NCBI GenBank assembly: GCA_942493075.1
Contig: OW818681.1
Span: 2,604,001 to 2,668,000 of the forward strand
DNA: 64,000 nt
From: JBBQYD01 sp942493075
GTDB lineage: Bacteria; Verrucomicrobiota; Verrucomicrobiia; Limisphaerales; UBA8199
Direction of reading: 5' to 3'
Shown here: positions 27,212 through 34,975 of the stretch, piece by piece
Numbering within the stretch: position 1 is the first letter of the stretch
Layout: the number at the start of each line of letters is the position of its first letter
Made by a program: the position numbers and the translations under genes
Notes under the pieces: generated by a model
Seen by the model: only the letters and a program-made list of their open reading frames with translations
Databases searched by the model: none
Told to the model about the DNA's origin: nothing

Positions 27212-27367
27212 TATCCACCCGGGGTGTATACCTAATAGGGAAGCCGCCTAGCCGCCGTAATATGGGCCCCTGTGCAAATCGTGGTGAACTGGTGGCGATG
27301 TCTATTCGCTGCTGACGGTTCGGGCTCACGAAAAATGTCCGAGGGGCCAGTTTGCTAACGATTGAAG

Positions 27368-27544
27368 ATGAAAGTTCCGCGGCTACCGAGGGTCAGTGCC
27401 TTGCTTCGCATTTTGGCGGGGACGTGCGCATGCTGTGGCTCGTGGGCCCTGTTTTCAGCATAGGGTGCGTTTGCAATTGCGGCTCACCACGGCGACGGAG
27501 AAGCGCCGCAAGGTCACTGCGACAAGAACGGCGATGAGCACTGA
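27368..27544 (+). pseudogene. Small secreted His-rich protein with in-frame TAG
   Basis: The frame from the ATG at 27368 reads a signal-peptide-like start (MKVPRLPRVSALLRILAG, then TCACCGSWALFSA). It meets TAG at 27461-27463 and continues in the same frame with GAFAIAAHHGDGEAPQGHCD and KNGDEH before TGA. The second half looks like the processed His/Cys tail of a small periplasmic metal-binding protein. The simplest reading is a nonsense mutation in a small gene; a sequencing error is possible. Confidence 0.35.
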
Positions 27545-27623
27545 TCAATGGCCGGTTGGTGGAAATGCGGGGCGGCTAAGCTTGAGCAATTGGTAATGCC
27601 AATCACAGATTGGACCTTGCGCC

Positions 27624-28502
27624 ATGGGACAACACTTAGTCCCTCAGTATAAGACAGTCCAAAGTGACTTCTGGGTTCATGATCTCAGCCCGTTCCTGCT
27701 TCGCTTCTCGGAATCTTTCGGCATTCGTTATTACGGGTTGGCCTATGTTCTTGCATTCGTAACGGCGTGGCTGCTGCTGAAGATTTATTGGGCGGCATCC
27801 CGATCCAATCTCCGTCCAGAGGTCCAGACATCACTTCTGATTGCGGTGATTGTCGGGGTCCTTGCGGGAGGCCGGATTGGCTATTTCTTACTGTATTCTC
27901 CGAATTCACTGATGACTGACCCGACTAGCCTCTTCCGTCTTTGGGAGGGCGGTATGGCCAGCCATGGTGGGTTTGTGGGGGTGTTGCTCGCGCTCGTTTG
28001 GGTGGTTCGCAAACATCACCTGCAATGGTGGTTAACGGCTGATGTGTTGGTCACACTGGCTCCTCCGGGTCTATTTTTCGGCAGAATCGCCAACTTCATC
28101 AATGGCGAACTTTGGGGCAAGGTGAGCCACGTGCGGTGGGCGGTTATCTTTCCAGCAAGTGCTCCGGAAGGCACCCCTTTGTCGGAGCTTGCCCCACGGC
28201 ATCCCTCGCAATTGTACGAAGCTTTGCTGGAGGGAGCTTTTCTTACGGCCTACACCCAGTTGAGGTTCTGGAAGAGCGGGGTCTATCGGGTTAAACCTGG
28301 GCAGCTAACAGGCGAGTTCCTGGTCCTCTACGCATTACTCCGTTCAATTGGGGGGGCCTTTCGCGAACCTGACGCGCCACTCGTTCTGGGCATCAGTCGT
28401 GGAATTTTCTATTCAGTGTTCTTAGCCGTAGCTGGTCTGCTCATCCTCTTTCGGAGTCACGCGAAGAATTACTCATCGGGTAACCGTGAGCCGGGTTGTT
28501 AA
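27624..28502 (+). CDS. lgt: Prolipoprotein diacylglyceryl transferase
   Basis: The 292-residue integral membrane enzyme transfers diacylglycerol from phosphatidylglycerol to the lipobox Cys of prolipoproteins. It shows the Lgt signature (GLFFGRIANFINGELWGK), the H-G-G motif (EGGMASHGGFVGVLLA) and the HPSQLYEALLEG motif. All the expected transmembrane segments are present. It is presumably an extra copy carried with the metal genes, which encode several lipoproteins (CzcB-, CusB- and CusC-like). It is not in an obvious operon. Confidence 0.92.
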   Translation: MGQHLVPQYKTVQSDFWVHDLSPFLLRFSESFGIRYYGLAYVLAFVTAWLLLKIYWAASRSNLRPEVQTSLLIAVIVGVLAGGRIGYFLLYSPNSLMTDPTSLFRLWEGGMASHGGFVGVLLALVWVVRKHHLQWWLTADVLVTLAPPGLFFGRIANFINGELWGKVSHVRWAVIFPASAPEGTPLSELAPRHPSQLYEALLEGAFLTAYTQLRFWKSGVYRVKPGQLTGEFLVLYALLRSIGGAFREPDAPLVLGISRGIFYSVFLAVAGLLILFRSHAKNYSSGNREPGC

Positions 28503-28684
28503 CCATCGCCCGCAAGGTTCAGAGTGCCAAGCGCGAGCCCCCAATCTGGAAAGGTAATGAAAGTCGCCATTCGAGGCCGCACGATGCATACAACCACAGC
28601 AGCTGTCGCCTCCAAGAATCCGGAACCAGCTTAGTACGATCCTATGGAATAAGCTCACAGTGCATGCGAGATGTACGATCCAAG

Positions 28685-28891
28685 ATGGCCAGCGACTCGG
28701 ACTTCGCCCACGAGGTCTGTAAACTGTGCGCAGATATCTGCCGCGCATGCGCCGAGGAGTGTCGACGGCACGAAAAGATGGAGCACTGTCAGCGCTGCGC
28801 TGAATCTTGTGAACGATGCGCCGCAGAATGCGAACGCATGGGTTCGACGACCCAACTCGTCATGTCGAAGGTGACTCGGGCTGCAGCCTAA
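28685..28891 (+). CDS. Short Csp1/DUF326-like copper-storage helix protein, probably truncated
   Basis: The 68-residue frame is a row of amphipathic helices with Cys on one face: EVCKLCADICRACAEECRRH and MEHCQRCAESCERCAAECER. This matches the C-terminal half of the four-helix-bundle copper storage proteins (Csp1, DUF326), which are usually about 110-140 residues and bind Cu(I) inside the bundle. The first two helices are not found upstream in any frame. It could pair as a dimer or be a decayed gene. It converges with the CorE-like gene, and a small CCTGC/GCAGG hairpin sits between them. Confidence 0.6.
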   Translation: MASDSDFAHEVCKLCADICRACAEECRRHEKMEHCQRCAESCERCAAECERMGSTTQLVMSKVTRAAA

Positions 28892-28921
28892 CCTCCATGC
28901 AAATTCCTGCCTCGTGCAGGG

Positions 28922-29464
28922 TTAGGATGTGGCCTTGGGTTCATCACACGTGCAATCCAGGCACCCGTGCCTGCTGCACGCTTTGCAGTTTTTCTCCAGT
29001 GCGTGTCTGAGGTGCTTGCGAGCACGATGCAAGCGAACTGTAAGGTTGCTCTTTGTGATGCCTGATTGATTGGCAACCTGTGCGAGGTCGTTTCCTTCGA
29101 GATCTACCTGTCTGATGACCTCCTGATATTGGGCAGGGATCGCCGGCAGCAGACGCTTGAAGCACTCGCACAGCAGGCGTTGGTCCTGCGCGCTTGGCTC
29201 TTCAGGCAGTTGTTGGGAGAGACGATCCAAACCTCGCTTCCGAACGTCATCGCGCCTATACAGGTCGATGATAGACCGGCGCAGAATGCGGTAGAACCAG
29301 GGGACGACGCTCTCGCTGTCGGCAGGCTTGTGCTCCGCCGCCATAGCTTTGACCAGGCTCTCCTGCACCAAGTCCTCTGCCATGTGTGGATCGGCAACTC
29401 GTTGGCGAGCAAAACTGACAAAGGCCCGCAGATTCTCAATTATCGGTTCTTCGATTCCGGCCAT
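28922..29464 (-). CDS. CorE-type copper-responsive ECF sigma factor (copy 1)
   Basis: The 180-residue protein has sigma region 2 (DLVQESLVKAMAAEHKP, WFYRILRRSIIDLYRR) and region 4 (LPAIPAQYQEVIRQVDLEGN, SGITKSNLTVRLHRARKHLR). It lacks an anti-sigma partner gene but ends in a Cys-rich tail (CKACSRHGCLDCTC). This layout defines the CorE group of ECF sigma factors, whose tail senses copper and switches promoter binding in Myxococcus. It is divergent from the copA gene at 29618, whose promoter it probably drives. It is a paralogue of 43284-43835. Confidence 0.9.
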   Translation of the reverse strand: MAGIEEPIIENLRAFVSFARQRVADPHMAEDLVQESLVKAMAAEHKPADSESVVPWFYRILRRSIIDLYRRDDVRKRGLDRLSQQLPEEPSAQDQRLLCECFKRLLPAIPAQYQEVIRQVDLEGNDLAQVANQSGITKSNLTVRLHRARKHLRHALEKNCKACSRHGCLDCTCDEPKATS

Positions 29465-29547
29465 CGACGCAACCTACTCGCCAGGAGCAACCTGAGCAAG
29501 GGTTGGGATGCTATCTGGCCCTTCATGAGAGAAAAGGGCGCAAGCAG

Positions 29548-29573
29548 TGTAATATCTTTTGGGGATTTGCGTT
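29548..29573 (+). promoter_or_regulatory. CorE-type promoter motif before copA copy 1
   Basis: TGTAAT (29548-29553) is followed after 13 nt by TTGCGTT (29567-29573). The same two boxes at the same spacing occur at 37230 and 44062. The distance fits an ECF -35/-10 pair with a CGTT-type -10. The motif ends 44 bp before the copA ATG. Confidence 0.65.
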
Positions 29574-29617
29574 AGCCTAAATGACGAACGCGTAAATCGA
29601 TGAAACGTGAACAAAAC

Positions 29618-32110
29618 ATGAAAACAGATCCAATTTGTGGAATGCAGGTGGACGAGCAAACGGCTTTGAGCGCCGAGCGTGATGGCGAATCCCACTTCTT
29701 TTGCTCTGAACACTGCCGGAAGGAATTCCTGGAACAAACCCCGGAGGCGGTCGGTCGTGCATCCCTCCCGGATGAGGTTTGTCATGGGCATGGCCACGGC
29801 AGCTCTGCCCACGATCACCGCCATCACTCGCACCAGCACGCCCGGGACCATCAGGGGCACGGAGCCGCTCCTATCAAGCCGAAGGGGAAATATTTCTGCC
29901 CCATGTGTCCTGGCGTGGAGAGTGATGAGCCTGGCGATTGCCCGAAATGCGGTATGGCCTTGGAACCGAACCCGGCGTATCGGTCCACGCCCAGAACTAT
30001 ATACACGTGCCCAATGCATCCGGAGATCCAGCAGGATCAGCCGGGTTCCTGTCCCATTTGCGGCATGGCCCTGGAGCCAACGTTAGTCCAGGGAGAAGTC
30101 GAGGAGGAAAGTGCCGAAGCCAAGGATATGTCGCGACGATTCTGGGTCGGCGCGGTGCTGTCTTTGCCCGTCCTCGTTCTCGGGATGGCACACCTTATCC
30201 CGGGGTTTCATATTGATCACTTCGTGCCGCCAAGGGTGAACCAGTGGATTCAGTTCCTGTTTGCCTCTCCCGTTGTGCTTTGGGCGGGGTGGCCCTTCTT
30301 CATACGCGGCTGGAACTCGGTACGAACACGGCACCTGAACATGTTCACGTTAATTGCCCTTGGGGTAAGCGCGGCCTATTTTTTCAGCATCATTGCCTTC
30401 TTTTTTCCGGAGATCTTTCCACCAACAATGAAGGTTAATGGATTGGTGCCTCTGTATTTCGAAGCAGCGGCCGTCATTACTGTCCTGGTTCTCCTGGGCC
30501 AAATGCTTGAAGCGAAGGCTCGCAGCCGCACTGGCGGAGCGATCAGGGCACTCCTGGGCCAGGCGCCCAAAACAGCCCGCGTCATTCGCGACGGCGCCGA
30601 AAAAGAAATCTCAATAGCGGACGTTCAGAAAGGGGATATCCTTCGGGTCCGACCCGGAGAGAAGATCCCGGTGGATGGAATTGTCACGGAAGGACAAAGC
30701 AGTGTAGATGAAGCGATGCTCACGGGGGAACCAATCCCCGTCCAGAAGAACGCAGGGGACGAGGTCACGGGCGCGACGATCAACCAGACCGGGTCTTTCC
30801 TTATGCGGGCAGAGCGCGTGGGCAGCGAGACGATGCTGTCCCAAATCGTGAGCCTGGTGGCAGAAGCCCAGCGTAGCCGTGCACCTATCCAGCGTCTGGC
30901 CGACAAAGTCGCTGGCTACTTCGTGCCGGCGGTTTTAGTAATCGCCGTCATCGCGGCTGCTTTGTGGTGGATGGTGGGACCGGAGCCGAGGTTGACCAAT
31001 GCTCTCATTAATGCCGTGGCGGTGCTGATTATTGCGTGCCCGTGTGCGCTCGGCTTAGCGACTCCCATGTCCATCATGGTGGGAGTGGGACGCGGCGCCC
31101 AGGAAGGGGTTCTGATCCGGGATGCCGCTGCGGCGGAGACTTTGGAGAAGGTCGACACGGTTGTGCTGGATAAGACTGGCACATTGACCGAAGGGAAACC
31201 ACAACTCACGCGCGTGATTACGGCTGACGGTTTCTCGGAGGAGGAACTGCTGGGCTTGGCGGCGTCCCTGGAGCGTAGCAGCGAGCATCCTCTGGCGGCT
31301 GCTATCGTGCGTGGCGCAGAAGCGCGCAAGATCCGGCTCGAATCGGCCATCGGTTTTGAATCTGTCACCGGTGGAGGCGTAAGAGGCCGGGTGGGCGAGC
31401 GGCAGGTGCTGATCGGCAACCCAAGGTTTCTTGAAGCGCAAGGCGTCCAGAATGACGACGGGTTCCGGCAGAAATCGGAAGCCCTGCAAGCAGACGGGAA
31501 TACCGTCATCTTCGTGGGAGTGGACGGAAGGCCCGCAGGCTTAGTTGCCGTGGCGGACCCGATCAAGGAAAGCACGCCTTCAGCAATCGCTGAACTCCAG
31601 AGGCTTGGGCTAAAGGTCATGATGCTGACAGGGGACAGTCAAAAAACCGCAATGTCCGTTGCCAGGAAGCTTCACATTACTGAGGTGCGGGCTGAGGTTT
31701 CGCCCAAGCAGAAGCACGAGGAGATTCAGCGCCTGCAAGCTGCGGGGAAACGCGTTGCCGTGGCTGGTGACGGGATCAACGACGCGCCGGCTCTTGCGGC
31801 GGCAGATGTCGGCATTGCGATGGGCACGGGAACGGATGTAGCGATGGCGAGCGCGGGCATCACTCTGGTCAAAGGAGATCTGCGCGGCGTGGTCAAGGCA
31901 CTGCATCTGAGCCGTGCCATGATGCGGAACATCCGCCAAAACCTGTTCTTTGCCTTCATCTACAACGTGCTTGGAGTGCCCATTGCAGCAGGACTGCTGT
32001 ATCCGTTTTTCGGGATCTTGCTCAGCCCGATCATCGCCAGTGCTGCAATGAGCTTAAGTTCAGTGTCAGTAATCGGCAATGCGTTGCGCCTGCGGAGGGC
32101 GAAGCTGTGA
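29618..32110 (+). CDS. copA: Copper-exporting P1B-type ATPase (copy 1)
   Basis: The 830-residue pump opens with a YHS domain (KTDPICGMQVDEQTALSAER, FFCSEHCRKEF), a His-rich stretch (HGHGHGSSAHDHRHHSHQHA) and two HMBD modules (YFCPMCPGVESDEPGDCPKC; YTCPMHPEIQQDQPGSCPIC). Then come the ATPase parts: the metal channel CPCALGLATP, the phosphorylated Asp in DKTGTLTEG, the P1B His in SSEHPLAAAIV, and GDGINDAPALAAADVGIAMG. It exports Cu(I) from the cytosol. The ATG at 29618 matches the start of the paralogue at 44135; an in-frame ATG at 29600 adds six residues. It is divergent from the CorE-type sigma gene. Confidence 0.94.
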   Translation: MKTDPICGMQVDEQTALSAERDGESHFFCSEHCRKEFLEQTPEAVGRASLPDEVCHGHGHGSSAHDHRHHSHQHARDHQGHGAAPIKPKGKYFCPMCPGVESDEPGDCPKCGMALEPNPAYRSTPRTIYTCPMHPEIQQDQPGSCPICGMALEPTLVQGEVEEESAEAKDMSRRFWVGAVLSLPVLVLGMAHLIPGFHIDHFVPPRVNQWIQFLFASPVVLWAGWPFFIRGWNSVRTRHLNMFTLIALGVSAAYFFSIIAFFFPEIFPPTMKVNGLVPLYFEAAAVITVLVLLGQMLEAKARSRTGGAIRALLGQAPKTARVIRDGAEKEISIADVQKGDILRVRPGEKIPVDGIVTEGQSSVDEAMLTGEPIPVQKNAGDEVTGATINQTGSFLMRAERVGSETMLSQIVSLVAEAQRSRAPIQRLADKVAGYFVPAVLVIAVIAAALWWMVGPEPRLTNALINAVAVLIIACPCALGLATPMSIMVGVGRGAQEGVLIRDAAAAETLEKVDTVVLDKTGTLTEGKPQLTRVITADGFSEEELLGLAASLERSSEHPLAAAIVRGAEARKIRLESAIGFESVTGGGVRGRVGERQVLIGNPRFLEAQGVQNDDGFRQKSEALQADGNTVIFVGVDGRPAGLVAVADPIKESTPSAIAELQRLGLKVMMLTGDSQKTAMSVARKLHITEVRAEVSPKQKHEEIQRLQAAGKRVAVAGDGINDAPALAAADVGIAMGTGTDVAMASAGITLVKGDLRGVVKALHLSRAMMRNIRQNLFFAFIYNVLGVPIAAGLLYPFFGILLSPIIASAAMSLSSVSVIGNALRLRRAKL

Positions 32111-32417
32111 CCATGATCACCAGACAAGGGCGACAGTTTCAAGTTCTTGCTGATCCCCTTGGAATCGAAGGGTTTGGTCCGGTTTTTTCGTAAACTCTGC
32201 CTTGAGCTCAGGTTAGACCCCACCAGGCGCACGCAAGCGCGACGAAAGCGTCCCAATCACAGCTTTGGGCACTGTGGAGTCAAGTTTGTGGCGGATTTCC
32301 GCCTATTCTCCCCATTCTTGCTCCAAGGTGTGAGGGATCTTACTCTGGCTGGCGTAGTAAAAGATAGGTGCCGCACCTCGTGGGACCGAAAAGTGCGTCT
32401 TAGAAAGTTAAGTATTT
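32111..32417. other. Intergenic leader of the CnrYXH-like operon
   Basis: No gene is visible in this 307-bp gap. It must hold the promoter of the anti-sigma/sensor/sigma operon. A GTGCGTC box at about 32392 could be an ECF -10, but I cannot support a matching -35. Confidence 0.4.
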
Positions 32418-32762
32418 ATGAAAACAAAGCTAAACCCTGGGGATGAAGATCTGCTCTCCGCGACGCTCCGGGAGTGGGTGGTCGATGCCCCACTTCCCCC
32501 TCGATTTCAGGAGCAGGTTTGGAATCGAATCGCTCGTGCTGAAGCAAGCCCCGAAGGGTCGTTTTTTGGGGGCTTAGCAAAACTGGTGAAGTCCCTGGAG
32601 CGACCCCCAATGGCCTATTCTTATGCCGCAGTGCTGCTGGCGTTTGGGATCGCCGCCGGGAGCCTCACAGCTCAGATGAAAAGCAATCGGCTCGAATCGG
32701 ATTTGGGCCATAAGTATCTGCTCTCGATTGATCCTTACCAGCGAGCAGTCGCCAGCCGATGA
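32418..32762 (+). CDS. Predicted membrane anti-sigma protein (CnrY-like position)
   Basis: The 114-residue protein has a cytosolic acidic N-terminus with a PPRFQEQVWNRIARAE helix, one transmembrane helix (YAAVLLAFGIAAGSLTA) and a short periplasmic tail. This topology and its overlap (4 bp, ATGA) with the gene for a periplasmic metal sensor, which in turn precedes an ECF sigma gene, fit the role of CnrY in the CnrYXH system: holding the sigma factor at the membrane. There is no sequence motif that proves it, so the role is inferred from topology and order. Confidence 0.7.
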   Translation: MKTKLNPGDEDLLSATLREWVVDAPLPPRFQEQVWNRIARAEASPEGSFFGGLAKLVKSLERPPMAYSYAAVLLAFGIAAGSLTAQMKSNRLESDLGHKYLLSIDPYQRAVASR

Positions 32763-33253
32763 AAAAGACCACTTTGATTCTGCTATTGGGTCTCCTCGTG
32801 AGCATCGCGGCGTTTGGGGTGTGCTATTTCGCAGGAACCGCTGGCTCCCGCGCGCTCATGAAGGAGCCACAGCCGGAATTGGCTTGGCTCAAGAAGGAGT
32901 TCAAGCTCGGCGATGCCGAATACGACCGGGTTGTGGCGTTGCATCAGGCCTACTTGCCGGGCTGTGCTGAACGTTGCCGCCTCATTGAGGAGCAAAACGC
33001 CCGGCTAAAGCAAATTATGGCGCAAAGCTCCGCGTTTACCCCCCAAATCCAGGAAGTGATGGCTAAGCGCGCGCAAATGCGAGCCGACTGTGAAGCCGAG
33101 ATGTTCAAGCACTTTCTCGAGGTGAGCCGCACAATGCCGGCCGAGCAGGGCCGTCGTTATCTGGCTTGGGTTGAGCAGCAGACCTTCCTCAAGGGGGAAG
33201 CTATGGAGCAGCAGCACCAAGGGGCAAACGACTCCCATAATCATCAGCATTAA
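32759..33253 (+). CDS. Periplasmic heavy-metal sensor (CnrX/ZraP-like)
   Basis: The 164-residue protein has a signal anchor (TLILLLGLLVSIAAFGVCYF) and a helical periplasmic domain of the CnrX/CpxP-like sort (WLKKEFKLGDAEYDRVVALH, YLPGCAERCRLIEEQN). It ends in SHNHQH. The Cys, His and Glu residues in the helices could bind Cu, Co or Ni. In CnrYXH the metal-bound sensor makes the anti-sigma release the sigma factor. Start and stop overlap or abut neighbours (ATGA with the gene before; 10 bp to the sigma gene). Confidence 0.8.
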   Translation: MKKTTLILLLGLLVSIAAFGVCYFAGTAGSRALMKEPQPELAWLKKEFKLGDAEYDRVVALHQAYLPGCAERCRLIEEQNARLKQIMAQSSAFTPQIQEVMAKRAQMRADCEAEMFKHFLEVSRTMPAEQGRRYLAWVEQQTFLKGEAMEQQHQGANDSHNHQH

Positions 33254-33263
33254 GGGGAGCCGA

Positions 33264-33863
33264 ATGCCAGAAGTTACGAGCGACGAACAGGACCTGCAGG
33301 ATATGGCCCGACTGGCTGGTGGCCATGACGCTGCCCTCAATGCTTTGATGGAGCGGCATTCCCGAAAGGTTTTTCATTACCTTTTACGCTCGCTCCAAAA
33401 TGAGGACGATGCTGCCGATTTGGCCCAAGAGACATTCGTTCGCGTATACCAGAATCGATCCAAATTCGACAGTAACCAGAAATTCAGCACATGGCTTTAC
33501 GCCATCGCGAGCAATCTCGTTCGCGATCGCTACCGCTGGCGCACTCGCCACCCGCAGGTTTCTATGGATGCCGAGAACCACGAGGATGGAACCGCTCTTA
33601 GGGAGACGTTCGTAGATGCTTCTCCGACTCCCGGTGAGTCACTCCAGAAGTCCGAACGCAGCGAGGCTGTTAAAGTGGCTATCTCGACTCTGCCACAAGA
33701 ACTCCGGCAACCGCTCCTCTTGGCAGTATACGAGGGGTTATCTCAGATTGAAATTGGAAGGATACTCAACTGCTCCGCAAAGGCAGTCGAGACCCGTATT
33801 TACCGAGCACGAAACCAGCTTCGGGAGTTGCTTTCAAAGAGCCCCACCATGCCCCTGTTTTGA
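33264..33863 (+). CDS. ECF sigma-70 factor (CnrH-like position)
   Basis: The 199-residue protein has region 2 (DDAADLAQETFVRVYQNRSK, FSTWLYAIASNLVRDRYR) and region 4 (LPQELRQPLLLAVYEGLSQI, LNCSAKAVETRIYRARNQLR). It lacks the Cys-rich tail of the CorE group, so it must be controlled by another partner, most likely the two gene products before it. The ATG at 33264 follows a GGGGAG ribosome binding site. An earlier in-frame start lies inside the sensor gene. Its targets may include its own operon and the multicopper oxidase downstream; this is inferred. Confidence 0.9.
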   Translation: MPEVTSDEQDLQDMARLAGGHDAALNALMERHSRKVFHYLLRSLQNEDDAADLAQETFVRVYQNRSKFDSNQKFSTWLYAIASNLVRDRYRWRTRHPQVSMDAENHEDGTALRETFVDASPTPGESLQKSERSEAVKVAISTLPQELRQPLLLAVYEGLSQIEIGRILNCSAKAVETRIYRARNQLRELLSKSPTMPLF

Positions 33864-33872
33864 GAAGTTTTG

Positions 33873-34451
33873 ATGAAACTGCGCCAAAGCGGGATGCCGG
33901 ATGAGGAGTTTTGGGAGACTCTGTTGGACGTGCCTTTGATTCTGGACCGCCTCGAAATTGATTTTCAGTTGGGGGATGTCGTTGAGGTGGGGGCCGGCTA
34001 TGGGACCTTCACGATTCCAGTAGCGCGTCGGATTTCAGGCGTGTTAACGACCTTCGACATTGACCCAGCGATGATTAAGCGCACGGGGCAGCGGGTGGCG
34101 GAAGCAGGAATCGGCAACGTCCTTCACATCATGCGAGATGTTTTTGCTGACGGGTTTGGCGGCGAACCGGCGAGTAAGGATGCCTGCTTGCTCTTTAATA
34201 TTCTCCACTGTGAAGAGCCAGTGCGGATCTTAGCCGAGGCCTCAAGGGTGATTCGTCCGGGAGGGGTGATTCTGGTCGTTCATTGGCGCCACGATCCGGC
34301 GACGCCGCGGGGCCCAAGCATGGATATACGGCCAAGGCCAGAGCAGATAATGGCTTGGGCGGAGGGGACGGGCCAACTTGAAAGGAGCGGGCAGGTGATT
34401 GATTTACCGCCTTGGCATTACGGACTGCGCTTACAGCGTCGCGGCGTATAG
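33873..34451 (+). CDS. Class I SAM-dependent methyltransferase
   Basis: The 192-residue protein has motif I (VVEVGAGYGTFTIPVARR), the acidic end of strand 2 (TTFDIDPAMIKRTG) and a post-I/IV region (DACLLFNILHCEEPVRILAE, VIRPGGVILVVHWR). The substrate cannot be told from sequence. The Cys in NILHCEEP and a HWRHD loop are notable, because methyltransferases near metal genes sometimes act on arsenic or thiols, but the Cys triad of ArsM is absent. It lies 9 bp after the ECF sigma gene. Confidence 0.85.
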   Translation: MKLRQSGMPDEEFWETLLDVPLILDRLEIDFQLGDVVEVGAGYGTFTIPVARRISGVLTTFDIDPAMIKRTGQRVAEAGIGNVLHIMRDVFADGFGGEPASKDACLLFNILHCEEPVRILAEASRVIRPGGVILVVHWRHDPATPRGPSMDIRPRPEQIMAWAEGTGQLERSGQVIDLPPWHYGLRLQRRGV

Positions 34452-34975
34452 GAGCTCTTTAGCGTGGCCATCACTCCCCGTGCAAGCATGCACAAACTGG
34501 CCCCCTCCGCACACATGAGAGGCGGGCCGGGCATTTCTAACCAAACCGAGGCGTCACCGAACTCACATGGGATTTCCGGCTGTCAGTCGCGTCGCTTCGG
34601 TGTCGTCCATAACTCCATCGTTGCCCAGCAACGCTTTATGCGCACAAGCAGCGAAGGTTTCAGAAAACGTGAGGGTTTTGGTGATCTGCAGCGTATAAAG
34701 AATCGTAAAAAATGGCGGATCGACACCAAGCAATATCTGCGCGTAAATAGACAACGTTGGAGCAGTCTGCATAAACATGTTTATTATCACAGCAAATATC
34801 ATCACGGCAGAGGCAAACCTCGAAAACAGTGCGGAGATCCTGAGTCCACATATGAAATTGTTGCACAGCCTGGCTGTTTTGGCCCTGGCGAGCGCCGCCC
34901 ATGTCGATTTCTGAGCTCGGCCCACTCTCGGTGGAAAGCCGCATAACGCTTCTTATCAACTGCATATTAACGGGC
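34452..34975. other. Leader region before the multicopper oxidase, no supported gene
   Basis: Open frames on both strands (for example minus 34563-34925) have hydrophobic stretches but no family match and mutual overlap, so I do not call a gene. A short plus-strand frame near 34850 reads MKLLHSLAVLALASAAHVDF, like a signal peptide that stops at once. The promoter of the oxidase gene should be here. Confidence 0.4.

Noticed and set aside
34563..34925. Minus-strand 120-residue frame with hydrophobic stretches
   Set aside because: It overlaps the leader of the oxidase gene, has no family signature and competes with equally weak frames on the other strand.
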